Shown here: positions 7,969 to 15,765 of the stretch, in pieces
How the letters are laid out: each line of letters opens with the position of its first letter
Position numbering within the stretch: the first letter of the stretch is position 1
From: DATFDN01 sp963756495
GTDB taxonomy: Bacteria > Pseudomonadota > Alphaproteobacteria > Acetobacterales > Acetobacteraceae
Reading direction: 5' to 3'
Assembly (NCBI GenBank): GCA_963756495.1
Contig: CAVWNS010000001.1
Span: 682,001 to 746,000, forward strand
DNA length: 64,000 bases
Notes under the pieces: model-generated
Database searches by the model: none
What the model was told of the DNA's origin: nothing
What the model saw: only the letters and a program-made list of their open reading frames with translations
Made by a program: the position numbers and the translations under genes

Positions 7969-9069
7969 TCATCCGTCCACGTACCGCTCCGCATCCTGGC
8001 GCTTCAGCGCGATCCCCAGGCCGGGGCGCGACAGGTCGGGCGCGATCACGCCTTGTCTCGGCGTGGGCGCGCCGTCGAACAGCATGTGCTCGATCCGCAC
8101 ATGGTCGTGGAACCACTCCAGATGACGCAGCCGCGGCACCGAACAGGCGGCGTGCAGGTGCACCGAGGGCGCACAGTGGCCGGAGAGATCGAGCTGGTGC
8201 GCCGCGGTCATGTGGCCAATGGCGAGGAAGCCGCTGACCCCGCCGCATCGCGTGGCATCGGCCTGCAGCACGTCCACGCACCCGCCGGCCAGCAGATCCA
8301 GCGCGTCCTCCGGCACGTAGATATATTCCCCCGCCGCCACCTCCATCGGCGCCGGGATGCGCTCGCGCAACAGCCGCAGTCCTTCGCGGTCGTCCGACGA
8401 GACCGGCTCTTCGAACCACCGCACGTCGTGGATCAGCACATGATCGGCGAAGGCGAGCGCGCGCTTGACCGCCAGCGCGCCATTTGCATCGACGAACAGC
8501 CCGGCCTCGCCGATCGCCGCACGCGCGGCCTTCACGCGCTCCCGGTCGCGCCTGGGATCGCGGCCCACCTTCATCTTCACCCAGTGGCAACCGTCGCGCG
8601 CGACCCACCCGCCAAGCTGCTCGGCGAGGCGCGCGTCGGTGTAATTGGTGAAGCCGCCGCTGCCATAGATCGGCACGTGCGGACGGGCCGCCCCCAGCAG
8701 GCGGACCAGGGGAAGGTCGAGCAGCTTGGCCTTCAAATCCCACAGCGCGGCATCCAACGCCGAGATGGCAGTCGCGGCGAGGCCGCGCCGGCCCATGTTG
8801 CGGACCTCGCGTTCCATCGTGGCGACGCAACCGGGGATGTCGAACGCATCCTGGCCCGTGAGCGCCTTGGCGAGCTTGCCGCTGATCAGGCCCGCATTGC
8901 CCTTTCCGGCGTAGGTGTAGCCGATCCCTTCGTAGCCGCCGGCCTGCACCGTGGCCACGATCAGCGTCGTGCTGTCCCAATCCAGCGTGCCGTCCTGCTC
9001 CGGCTCGTCGGTCGGGATCGTGTAGGCATGTGCCTGCACGACCCCGATGGGCGCCTCGGGTCGGGTCAT
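7969..9069 (-). CDS. Mandelate racemase/enolase-superfamily sugar-acid dehydratase-like enzyme
   Basis: 366 residues from ATG 9069 (MTRPEAPIG). The enolase-superfamily barrel shows the expected residues in order: base lysine in HWVKMKVG, metal ligands in LFVDANGA, RWFEEPV and AAGEY, and a histidine-rich end SGHCAPSVHLHAA. The N-terminal capping domain contains NMGRRGLAATAISALDAALWDLKAK, the standard family signature. Members abstract an alpha proton of a carboxylate and dehydrate or racemise sugar acids. It starts 7 bases after the stop of the ThDP enzyme upstream, so the two are probably cotranscribed, and it lies next to sugar-acid dehydrogenase genes. Exact substrate not determinable. Confidence 0.82.
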   Translation of the reverse strand: MTRPEAPIGVVQAHAYTIPTDEPEQDGTLDWDSTTLIVATVQAGGYEGIGYTYAGKGNAGLISGKLAKALTGQDAFDIPGCVATMEREVRNMGRRGLAATAISALDAALWDLKAKLLDLPLVRLLGAARPHVPIYGSGGFTNYTDARLAEQLGGWVARDGCHWVKMKVGRDPRRDRERVKAARAAIGEAGLFVDANGALAVKRALAFADHVLIHDVRWFEEPVSSDDREGLRLLRERIPAPMEVAAGEYIYVPEDALDLLAGGCVDVLQADATRCGGVSGFLAIGHMTAAHQLDLSGHCAPSVHLHAACSVPRLRHLEWFHDHVRIEHMLFDGAPTPRQGVIAPDLSRPGLGIALKRQDAERYVDG

Positions 9070-9076
9070 CGCCGGC

Positions 9077-10864
9077 TCAGGAGCGGCTGGGCAACAGCGA
9101 GGCGAGGACCTCCTTGGCGGTATCGACGATGACACTGCCGGCCTCCGGGTCGAACGGCAGGGAATTCGCGAACGCCTTGGCGTTCTTGAGCGAGATATGC
9201 GGCGGCAGCGGCGGCACGTTGGGGTCGGTATAGAATTCCAGGATCACCGGCCGATCCGCCGCCAGCGCCTCGTCCCAGGCGGCGCCCACCTTATCGGGGT
9301 TGTCGCAGAAGATGCCCTTCAACCCAATCAGGTCGGCGTATCGCGCGTACGAGACATCGGGAATCTGCTGCGATGCCTCGAACTTCGGATCGCCGTCCTG
9401 CGCGCGCATCTCCCACGTGACCTGATTCAGATCGCGGTTGTTGAGCACCATCATGATAAAATGCGGGTTGCTCCACTGCTTCCAGTATTTAGCGACGGTG
9501 ATCATCTCGTTCATGCCGTTCATCTGCATGGCGCCGTCGCCCACCAGCCCGATCACCGGCCGGTCGGGATAGGCGAATTTGGCGGCGATGGCATACGGCA
9601 CGCCGGCGCCCATGCTGGCGAGCCCGCCCGACAGCGAGCCCATCATGCCGCGCCGCATCTTCAGGTCGCGCGCATACCAGTTGGCGCACGATCCGGAATC
9701 GCTGGTCAGGATCGCGCGTTCGGGGATCTTGGGCGAGAACTCCCAGAACACGCGCTGCGGGTTGATCGGATTGGCCGCGTGCATGGCGCGCGATTTCAGC
9801 ACGTCCCACCACTCGCTCACGTCCTTCTCGATCTTCTGGCGCCAGGAGTGGTCCGTCTTCGGCTGGAGCATCGGCAGCAGCGCGCGCAACGTCTGCTTCG
9901 CCTCGCCCAGCAGCGGCACCTCCATCGGATAACGAATGCTGAGCATCCCCGCGGAGATGTCGATCTGCACGCCGCGCGCCTGGCCTTCCGGCGGCAGGAA
10001 CTCCGAATACGGGAAGCCCGAGCCGACCATCAGCAGGGTGTCGCAGCCCATCATCATGTCGTAGCTCGGCTTGGTGCCGAGCAGGCCGATGGAGCCGGTG
10101 ACGAACGGCAGGTCGTCGGGAACGGCCGCCTTGCCGAGCAGGGCCTTGGCGATGCCGGCGCCCAGCTTCTCGGCGATCTCGAGGACTTCGTCGGTGCAAT
10201 GGAGCGCGCCGGCACCGACCAGCATCGCCACCTTCTTGCCAGCGTTGAGCACCTCGGCAGCGTGCCGCAACTCGGTCTCGCTCGGCATCGGATGCAGTTC
10301 CGGCGCGCCGATACCCGAATGGATGGTGCCGTGCGCGTTGGGCGGATTCTCGACCGCATTCATCTCCTGGATGTCCTTGGGCAGGATGATGCACGTCACC
10401 TTGCGGTCGGACTTGGCGATCCGCATCGCGCGGTCGATCAGGTGGCGGATCTGGGTGGGCGAACTGGCCTGCTGGACGAAAGCCCCGGCGACATCCTTGA
10501 ACAGGTTCTCGAGATCGACCTCCTGCTGATAGTGCCCGCCCATCGCGGCGGTGTCGGTCTGGCCGACGATCGCCAGCACCGGCTGGTGGTCGAGCCTGGC
10601 GTCATAGAGCCCATTCAGCAAATGGATCGCACCGGGGCCGGAGGTCGCGATGCAGACCCCGACCTCGCCGGTGAACTTGGCGTGGGCCGAAGCCATGAAG
10701 GCGGCCATCTCCTCATGGCGGGCCTGCACATACTCGAATTGGCCTTTGGTGCGCGCGAGCGCGCCGACCAGACCGTTAATGCCATCTCCCGGAAACCCAA
10801 ACACCCGGCGCACGCCCCACTCGTGCAGACGTTGCCAAATGAAGTCGCTGACGGTGTGAGCCAT
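9077..10864 (-). CDS. Thiamine-diphosphate enzyme, pyruvate oxidase/acetolactate synthase-like
   Basis: 595 residues from ATG 10864 (MAHTVSDFIW). The three-domain ThDP fold is complete: N-terminal Pyr domain with GFPGDGINGL and the catalytic glutamate in QARHEEMAAFMASAHAKFTG; central domain with MLVGAGAL; C-terminal PP domain with GLVGDGAMQMNGMNEM and VLNNRDLNQVTWEM. This resembles PoxB-type proteins in the branch often annotated as thiamine pyrophosphate-requiring protein. Likely activity is oxidation or decarboxylation of pyruvate or a related 2-keto acid at the cytoplasmic membrane. It is followed 7 bases later by the enolase-superfamily gene. Divergent from the DUF892 gene. Confidence 0.82.
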   Translation of the reverse strand: MAHTVSDFIWQRLHEWGVRRVFGFPGDGINGLVGALARTKGQFEYVQARHEEMAAFMASAHAKFTGEVGVCIATSGPGAIHLLNGLYDARLDHQPVLAIVGQTDTAAMGGHYQQEVDLENLFKDVAGAFVQQASSPTQIRHLIDRAMRIAKSDRKVTCIILPKDIQEMNAVENPPNAHGTIHSGIGAPELHPMPSETELRHAAEVLNAGKKVAMLVGAGALHCTDEVLEIAEKLGAGIAKALLGKAAVPDDLPFVTGSIGLLGTKPSYDMMMGCDTLLMVGSGFPYSEFLPPEGQARGVQIDISAGMLSIRYPMEVPLLGEAKQTLRALLPMLQPKTDHSWRQKIEKDVSEWWDVLKSRAMHAANPINPQRVFWEFSPKIPERAILTSDSGSCANWYARDLKMRRGMMGSLSGGLASMGAGVPYAIAAKFAYPDRPVIGLVGDGAMQMNGMNEMITVAKYWKQWSNPHFIMMVLNNRDLNQVTWEMRAQDGDPKFEASQQIPDVSYARYADLIGLKGIFCDNPDKVGAAWDEALAADRPVILEFYTDPNVPPLPPHISLKNAKAFANSLPFDPEAGSVIVDTAKEVLASLLPSRS

Positions 10865-11191
10865 GCGCACGCCCCTTCGATCATGTTCGTCGTCGGACGA
10901 CACGGGCCTACGGCAGTGCATCGACACGGCGGCGCTCGCGTTCGTCCAGGATGCCGGTCTAACGCGAGCGAATTGCCGGCGTTGCGTCCCGAGCGCGGCG
11001 GGAGCGGGCTGCGGTAGCCTGATTAGCGGGGTTGTCATCGCGCACAGGAAATTGCGCGGCGCGGTCCGAACGCGGGCGTCGGGCGCCGGTTAAACGGCCA
11101 TGGGGCGCTAGTTGACCTCTTGACCGCCGGCTCCCAACCGGCGGGCGCCCCCGTCATGAAGCCTTTGAAACAATAGCGGAGCGAGCTTCCC
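10865..11191. other. 327-bp divergent intergenic region
   Basis: Between the ThDP-enzyme start (minus) and the DUF892 start (plus). It must hold both promoters, but no confident -35/-10 pair was recognised. Its clear content is the nested hairpin at 11102-11151 and a GGAG ribosome site at 11178-11181 before ATG 11192. The reading frame of the ThDP enzyme stays open upstream of its ATG, but that extension is not conserved-looking. Confidence 0.6.
11102..11151 (+). ncRNA. tRNA-like nested hairpin (tRNA-Gly CCC anticodon-arm mimic) in the DUF892 leader
   Basis: GGGGCGC (11102-11108) pairs perfectly with GCGCCCC (11145-11151). Inside it, CCGCCGG (11124-11130) pairs with CCGGCGG (11138-11144) around the 7-base loop CTCCCAA. 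That loop has T at the position of U33, CCC as anticodon and A37-A38, as in a tRNA-Gly(CCC). There is no T arm (no GGTTCGAATCC) and no convincing D arm, so it is not a functional tRNA gene. It may be a tRNA remnant, a leader structure of the gene starting at 11192, or chance in G/C-rich DNA. Confidence 0.35.
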
Positions 11192-11683
11192 ATGAAGACG
11201 ATGAACGATCTATTCCTGAGTTTCCTTCAAGACATGTACTACGCCGAGCGGCAGATCCTGAAGGCTCTGCCGAAGATGGCGAAAGGGGCCCAGAGCGAGG
11301 AATTGAAAAAGGCGCTGATGACGCACCGCGACGAGACGCAGCATCAGGTCGAGCGGCTGCAGCAGGTGTTCGAGAAGATCGGCAAGCGCGCGCGCGGCCA
11401 GACCTGCGAGGCGCTGAACGGCATCGTCGAGGAAGGCGATGAGGTCATGGAGGAATTCGAAGCCGGTCCGGTGCGCGACGCCGGCATTCTGGCCAACGCG
11501 CAGGCGGTGGAACACTACGAGATGGCCCGTTACGGGACCATGATCGCCTGGGCCAAGGTGGCTGGCATGCAGGAGGCGGTGCAGCTGCTGGAGGCAACGC
11601 TGGAAGAAGAGAAGAAGGCGGACGAACTCCTCAATAAGCTCGCCAACAGCTCCGTCAATCAGAAAGCAAAGCAAGCCGCGTGA
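11192..11683 (+). CDS. DUF892 (YciE/YciF) ferritin-like protein
   Basis: 163 residues, starting MKTMNDLFLSFLQDMYYAE. It has the four-helix ferritin-like pattern of the YciF/DUF892 family: EDMYYAERQ-type helix A with Glu and Tyr, HRDETQHQVERL helix B, AVEHYEMARYG helix C, and EEEKKADELLN helix D, so the E..., ExxH metal ligands are present. The family is induced by general stress (osmotic, oxidative, stationary phase) in many bacteria and is thought to handle iron or peroxide, without proven chemistry. GGAG precedes the start. The next gene (DUF6496) follows after 65 bases on the same strand and is also small, basic and stress-type. Confidence 0.85.
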   Translation: MKTMNDLFLSFLQDMYYAERQILKALPKMAKGAQSEELKKALMTHRDETQHQVERLQQVFEKIGKRARGQTCEALNGIVEEGDEVMEEFEAGPVRDAGILANAQAVEHYEMARYGTMIAWAKVAGMQEAVQLLEATLEEEKKADELLNKLANSSVNQKAKQAA

Positions 11684-11748
11684 CCATCTGGGTCCGCCCG
11701 CTCGCGGCGATTGCGCGCGGCGGACCCGCTCCTTCTGTCGAGAGATTC

Positions 11749-12155
11749 ATGGCCAGCCATCAGAAGCCGGAGCAGCGCGCCACGATTCGGCGCGTCATGC
11801 ATGAGTACAAGCACGGAGAACTGGAGCGCGCTCAAGGCGGCAAGGTCCGCAGCCCCAAACAGGCGATTGCCATCGCGCTGTCCGAGGCCGGTGCCTCGAA
11901 CCGCCAGACCCCAGAGGAGAATCGGGACCGCCTGCGCACGACCAAACGCAAGGAACGCACTGGCCAGACGGCTCAGGCGGAAAAGGAGGGTTCTCGCCGG
12001 GCCCGTCGCACCCTGGCGGCCGGCGCGGATAGGGGCCGCCGCGGGTCCAGTGGCGGGACCACCCGCAAGGAACTCCATGCCGAGGCGGCAAGCGCGGAAT
12101 TCGCGGCCGCTCGCGTATGCCGAAAGCCGAACTGGAGCGGGCACTGGGTCGGTAG
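11749..12155 (+). pseudogene. DUF6496 small basic protein, frameshift near the C-terminus
   Basis: Starting ATG 11749, the frame gives ATIRRVMHEYKHGELERAQG and KVRSPKQAIAIALSEAGASN, the hallmark of the DUF6496 family, then a Lys/Arg-rich tail with GTTRKELHAEA. At 12087-12091 the frame is lost: the expected ending KRGIRGRSRMPKAELERALGR, with TAG at 12153-12155, continues in another frame, so one base is missing or two are extra there. Without correction the product would carry an unrelated tail. The tail RSRMPKAELERAL resembles a small Rho-N/SAP-like nucleic-acid-binding helix. Function is unknown; basic composition suggests DNA or RNA binding. It probably shares a transcript with the DUF892 gene. 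Confidence 0.72.
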
Positions 12156-12177
12156 GCCGGCCCGCTCCGGTCCGGTG

Positions 12178-12588
12178 CTACCTGGCCGGCGGATCGCAGG
12201 GTCTCGTGTCCATCTCGGCCGGCACCGAGACCTCCAGGATCTCGAAGGCGTCGGCCGTGCGGGTCTCGTTGTGCGGGGTACCGCCGGGAATGTAGATGGA
12301 GTCGCCCTGTTCCAGCCGCACCGGCCCGTCCTCGAACTCAAGCTCGAGCCAGCCCTTCAGCACGTAGACCAGTTGGGACTCGCACAGGTGGTAGTGCCAC
12401 CCGGTCGGGCGTGACATGCCCGATTCCGCCGCGGTGACCTGAGCGCGCATCCGCCCCTTGCTGCCCGTGGTGACCCCGAGATCGCGATATTTGAAGAACG
12501 CCCGCCGGCCCTGGACCATCACCGGGTTCTTGGCGCTTCCTACCGCCACCTGCCGGCCCTCGGCCAGCGTCGCCGCATCCGCCGCCAT
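12178..12588 (-). CDS. Cupin-domain protein
   Basis: 136 residues from ATG 12588, preceded by AGGAGAGGA. A single cupin barrel: motif 1 GWHYHLCESQLVYVLKGWLELEFE and motif 2 LEQGDSIYIPGGTPHNE. Metal ligands are probably the H-x-H pair, a Glu and the His of TPHNE. An in-frame ATG at 12606 lies too close to a stop of no gene to be preferred. It is 45 bases downstream of the rhodanese gene on the same strand. Small single cupins bind metal-dependent substrates or act as regulators; nothing here fixes the substrate. Confidence 0.75.
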   Translation of the reverse strand: MAADAATLAEGRQVAVGSAKNPVMVQGRRAFFKYRDLGVTTGSKGRMRAQVTAAESGMSRPTGWHYHLCESQLVYVLKGWLELEFEDGPVRLEQGDSIYIPGGTPHNETRTADAFEILEVSVPAEMDTRPCDPPAR

Positions 12589-12633
12589 GTTGTCCTCTCC
12601 TGGCATCTGGAAACAACCGATCCTAGGCGCGGC

Positions 12634-13047
12634 CTAGCGTTGGCGCCAGGGCAGGCCCACCGCCTTCCAGCCGGCGAGCGTGCCACGGTGCCCCTCGGCG
12701 TCGGGGTCGCCCTCGAATCCGTCGGCGACATTTGAGGTATGCGTGAACCCGGCGCGCGAGGCCGCCTGCGCCGCCGCCATGCTGCGGCCGCCGCTGCGGC
12801 AGATGAAAAAGAGCTTGTCCTCCGATGACACGCCGGCTTGGCGCAGATGGTCGAGAAACCCGGCATTGATCTGCATCGTCGGATAGAGCTGCCAGGGGAT
12901 CAGGACGATCTCCCGGCCCGTCTCCGATAGATCGGGGATGCCGACGAATGCCCATTCCGCGTCGGTCCGCACGTCGATCAGCCGCGCCTGAGGATCATCG
13001 CGCAGGGCCCGCCACGCCTCGGTGGCGGATACGTTCTGGACCATCAT
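12634..13047 (-). CDS. Rhodanese-like domain protein
   Basis: 137 residues. One rhodanese domain covers nearly all of the protein: ARLIDVRTDAEWAFVG near the start and the active loop LFFICRSGGRSMAAAQAA, with catalytic Cys in C-R-S-G-G-R (C-x4-R). Such single-domain sulfurtransferases move sulfane sulfur to acceptors such as cyanide, thiols or Fe-S machinery. It begins at ATG 13047 with AGGAGCCA upstream. Upstream and divergent is the CBS-BON gene; downstream is the cupin gene. Confidence 0.85.
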   Translation of the reverse strand: MMVQNVSATEAWRALRDDPQARLIDVRTDAEWAFVGIPDLSETGREIVLIPWQLYPTMQINAGFLDHLRQAGVSSEDKLFFICRSGGRSMAAAQAASRAGFTHTSNVADGFEGDPDAEGHRGTLAGWKAVGLPWRQR

Positions 13048-13156
13048 TGGCTCCTGTGTGCTGCTGGCCCTCTAATATAGGCGTTCGCCTTTGATCCAGA
13101 TCCGTGCGCCCGGCCGCGCCTTGATGCATGGTGGTCTGGTGGATCGAGAGGTGACC

Positions 13157-13912
13157 ATGCCGGAACATCCCAGAATAAAAGCGGCCGAGGCGATGTCGCG
13201 CGAGGTGATCGCCGTCGGCCCCGATACGCCGCTAAGCCAGGTCGCGCGCCTGATGGTGCAACGCAGGGTCAGCGGCGTGCCGGTGGTGGACGCCGAGGCC
13301 CGTCCGATCGGGATGCTCACCGAGGGCGATCTATTGCGGCGCGTGGAGACCGGGACCGAGGGCAAGCCGCCGGGCTGGCTCGCCGCCCTGTTCGCGCCCG
13401 GCCGCCTTGCGCAGCGCTACATCGAGACCCATGCGCGCCGGGTCGGGGAAGTCATGACCGCCGATGTCGTCTGCGTCGCCGAGGACGCGCCGCTGGAGGA
13501 CGTGGTGACGCTGATGCAGCGCCGGAGGGTCAAGCGCCTGCCGGTGGTCAGCAACGGACGCCTCGCCGGGATCATCAGCCGCTCCGACCTGGTGCGCGTG
13601 CTGGCAGACGCGCTCGGCGCTCCCGCCGTGACGTCCGATGACGCCGCGATCCGGACGGCGGTGCTCGAGGAGATGGGGCGCCAGCCGTGGGCGCATCGGC
13701 GCGCGGTGACGGTCGCGATCGAGAACGGCGTCGTGTTGCTGGACGGCTGCGTGTTCGACATGCGCGAGCGCGATGCGATGCAGGTGCTGGCCGAAGCCGT
13801 GCCGGGCGTGCGCGACGTCGCGAACCAACTCGTCTGCGTCGAAGTGACCACCGGGACGGTGGTCTTCGACCCCGACGATCCGACGATGGGCCCCGGGACC
13901 ATGCCGCCCTGA
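13157..13912 (+). CDS. CBS-domain pair plus BON-domain protein
   Basis: 251 residues from ATG 13157 (MPEHPRIKAAEAMS), chosen over an in-frame ATG at 13091 because GAGAGGTGACC precedes it. Residues about 8-60 and 95-150 are two CBS motifs: SREVIAVGPDTPLSQVARLM...GVPVVDAEARPIGMLTEGDLL and TADVVCVAEDAPLEDVVTLM...RLPVVSNGRLAGIISRSDLVR. The last 75 residues form a BON domain (VTVAIENGVVLLDGCVFD, then AVPGVRDVANQLV). CBS pairs bind adenine nucleotides as sensors; BON domains bind phospholipid or act in stress. The combination is common in alphaproteobacterial stress regulons. No enzymatic domain is attached. Confidence 0.85.
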   Translation: MPEHPRIKAAEAMSREVIAVGPDTPLSQVARLMVQRRVSGVPVVDAEARPIGMLTEGDLLRRVETGTEGKPPGWLAALFAPGRLAQRYIETHARRVGEVMTADVVCVAEDAPLEDVVTLMQRRRVKRLPVVSNGRLAGIISRSDLVRVLADALGAPAVTSDDAAIRTAVLEEMGRQPWAHRRAVTVAIENGVVLLDGCVFDMRERDAMQVLAEAVPGVRDVANQLVCVEVTTGTVVFDPDDPTMGPGTMPP

Positions 13913-14044
13913 CCCGGGCGGGGTCCGTCGGCCGAGGCGCTGCGCTTGCATCACGGGCCGGTTGCGCTATCCCCGTGACGTGAACACGATCCCCGAGGAT
14001 GCGCGCGTGCGGCTGGCGGTCGATCCCGCGTCGGCGCCGACACG

Positions 14045-14476
14045 ATGAGCGACCGGGAATACCCGACCCGCCCGATCGTCGGCATCGGCGTGGTGGTGCT
14101 GAAGGATGACAGCGTCCTGCTGGTCCGCCGCGGCAAGCCCCCCAATGTCGGCAGCTGGACCTTGCCCGGGGGTGGGCAGGAACTGGGCGAGACGGCGCAG
14201 GAAGCCGCGAGGCGGGAGCTGCTGGAAGAGACCGGCGTCAGCGTGGGCGCGCTGACGCTCGCCGCGCAGGTGGACAGCATCCGCCACGACGCCGCCGGCG
14301 GTATCCAGTACCACTATACGATCATCGACTTCGCCGCGCGCTGGCAGGACGGCGAGCCCGTCGGCGCCTCCGACGTGTCCGAGGCGATCTGGGCACCCCT
14401 CGATGCCCTAGAGCCGTTCGACCTCTGGAGCGAGGCGTATCGCGTCATCGCGCTCGCCCGCCGGCTGGTCGGCTGA
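14045..14476 (+). CDS. Nudix hydrolase
   Basis: 143 residues with a complete Nudix box at residues about 41-63: GGGQELGETAQEAARRELLEETG, satisfying G-x5-E-x7-R-E-U-x-E-E-x-G. The N-terminal strand reads RPIVGIGVVVLKDDSVLLVRRG and the later part has a WAPLDALEPFDLWSEAYR ending. Family members hydrolyse nucleoside diphosphates linked to other groups; this subgroup resembles ADP-ribose/mutT-like enzymes, without a fixed substrate. The 3' end overlaps the convergent glycosyltransferase gene by 69 bases. Confidence 0.85.
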   Translation: MSDREYPTRPIVGIGVVVLKDDSVLLVRRGKPPNVGSWTLPGGGQELGETAQEAARRELLEETGVSVGALTLAAQVDSIRHDAAGGIQYHYTIIDFAARWQDGEPVGASDVSEAIWAPLDALEPFDLWSEAYRVIALARRLVG

Positions 14477-15682
14477 GGCGCGACCGACAAGCCCCTCATA
14501 AACTGGCCGATAGCGCGCCGCGCTGACCGGCCAGGTGCGCTCGGTCGCGACGAAGCGACGCCCGGCCTCGCGCATGGCGTCATGCCGGTCCACGGCGGCT
14601 ACGGCATCGCGCACCCGGCGGGTCAACGCGGCCACGTCATCGGCCGCGAACAGGAACCCGGTTGCATCGTCCACGATCAGCTCGCGATGGCCGCCGACAT
14701 CGGAGGCGATGACGAGGCGTCCCTCCGCCATCGCCTCGATCGGCTTCATCGGCGTGACCAGATCTGTCAGCCGCATCCGGCGGCGCGGGAACACCAGGAA
14801 ATCGACGAGATCGTAGTATTGCTGCACCGCGGCGTGCGGCACGCGCCCGGTGAAGCGGACGGCCCCGCCGAGGCCGCGCGCCGCCACCGTCGCCCGCAAC
14901 GCGGCCTCCATCGGGCCGCCCCCCACCAGCAGCACGGCGATGCCGGGGTCATGGGCGCGGATGGCGGGGAGCGCATCGAGCAGCAGGTCGAGCCCTTCGT
15001 AATGATAGAATGACCCGATGAACCCCAGCACCGTGCGGCCCGCGAGCCCCAGGGCGGCGGCCAGCGCCGGGTCCTTCGGCCGCCGCGCCGTGATCCTGGC
15101 CCGATCGACCGCGTTCGCCACGATGCTGATCTTGCCCTCGGGAATGCCGCGCCCGGCCAACTCGTCGCGCATGGCCCGGCAGAGCGTGACCACCGCATCG
15201 GCGTGGCGCAGCACATGCGTCTCGAAGGCGCGCGAGGCGCGGTAGCGCAGGTCCTGGTCGCGCGTGTGGCCGAGATCGACGGCCGCGTCCTCCCACAATC
15301 CCCGCACCTCGTACACGAACGGCAAGCCGGCCCGACGCGCGGCGCGCATCGCCGGCCAGCCGGCCAGCACCGGCGAGTGCGCGTGCACGATGTCCGGCCG
15401 GGTGGACCGGATCACCTCCGACAGCCGGTTGCCGAGGGCGCGCATTTCGCTTGCCTCCCGCCCGACGGGAAGCCTCGACAGCACGCCGCCTGGTTTGCGG
15501 GTGCGATGGAACGTCCAGCCGTCAACGGTTTCGGTCGGGTCTCGCCCTGCGTTGTGACGCGGACCGGTCACCTGCACCGTCTCCCACCCGAAGCCGCGCT
15601 GGGCCTCCAGGATGCCGAGCGAGCGAAAGACGTAGCCGCTCTGCAATGGCAGCGAATGGTCGAGGACGTGCAAGACGCGCAT
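14408..15682 (-). CDS. PEP-CTERM/exosortase-A-associated GT4 glycosyltransferase
   Basis: 424 residues from ATG 15682: MRVLHVLDHSLPLQSGYVFR is characteristic of the exosortase A-associated glycosyltransferase family (TIGR04063 type), followed by GWETVQVTGPRH. A GT-B fold continues with DIVHAHSPVLAGWPAMRAAR, FVYEVRGLWEDAAV, the second domain GFIGSFYHYEGLDLLLDALP and the nucleotide-binding EAMAEGRLVIASDVGGHRELI. It transfers a sugar from a nucleotide donor during exopolysaccharide assembly at the inner-membrane face. No exosortase or PEP-CTERM protein is in the window. The 3' end overlaps the Nudix gene on the other strand by 69 bases. Other EPS genes are scattered through the window. Confidence 0.85.
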   Translation of the reverse strand: MRVLHVLDHSLPLQSGYVFRSLGILEAQRGFGWETVQVTGPRHNAGRDPTETVDGWTFHRTRKPGGVLSRLPVGREASEMRALGNRLSEVIRSTRPDIVHAHSPVLAGWPAMRAARRAGLPFVYEVRGLWEDAAVDLGHTRDQDLRYRASRAFETHVLRHADAVVTLCRAMRDELAGRGIPEGKISIVANAVDRARITARRPKDPALAAALGLAGRTVLGFIGSFYHYEGLDLLLDALPAIRAHDPGIAVLLVGGGPMEAALRATVAARGLGGAVRFTGRVPHAAVQQYYDLVDFLVFPRRRMRLTDLVTPMKPIEAMAEGRLVIASDVGGHRELIVDDATGFLFAADDVAALTRRVRDAVAAVDRHDAMREAGRRFVATERTWPVSAARYRPVYEGLVGRASADQPAGERDDAIRLAPEVERL

Positions 15683-15765
15683 GACACTCCTTGTCCATTC
15701 GCAACGGGCGAGTGGCTGAGCGGCATTAGCCAATGAGGGCGGGCAGCCGCAACGCCAATCGACGC

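Noticed and set aside
9047..11017. 656-codon plus-strand ORF opposite the ThDP enzyme
   Set aside because: Antisense shadow in high-GC DNA; the minus strand has a full conserved ThDP enzyme, and the plus product has no recognisable domain.
11102..11175. tRNA-Gly gene
   Set aside because: Acceptor-like and anticodon-like stems exist, but there is no T arm, no CCA-compatible end and no proper D arm.
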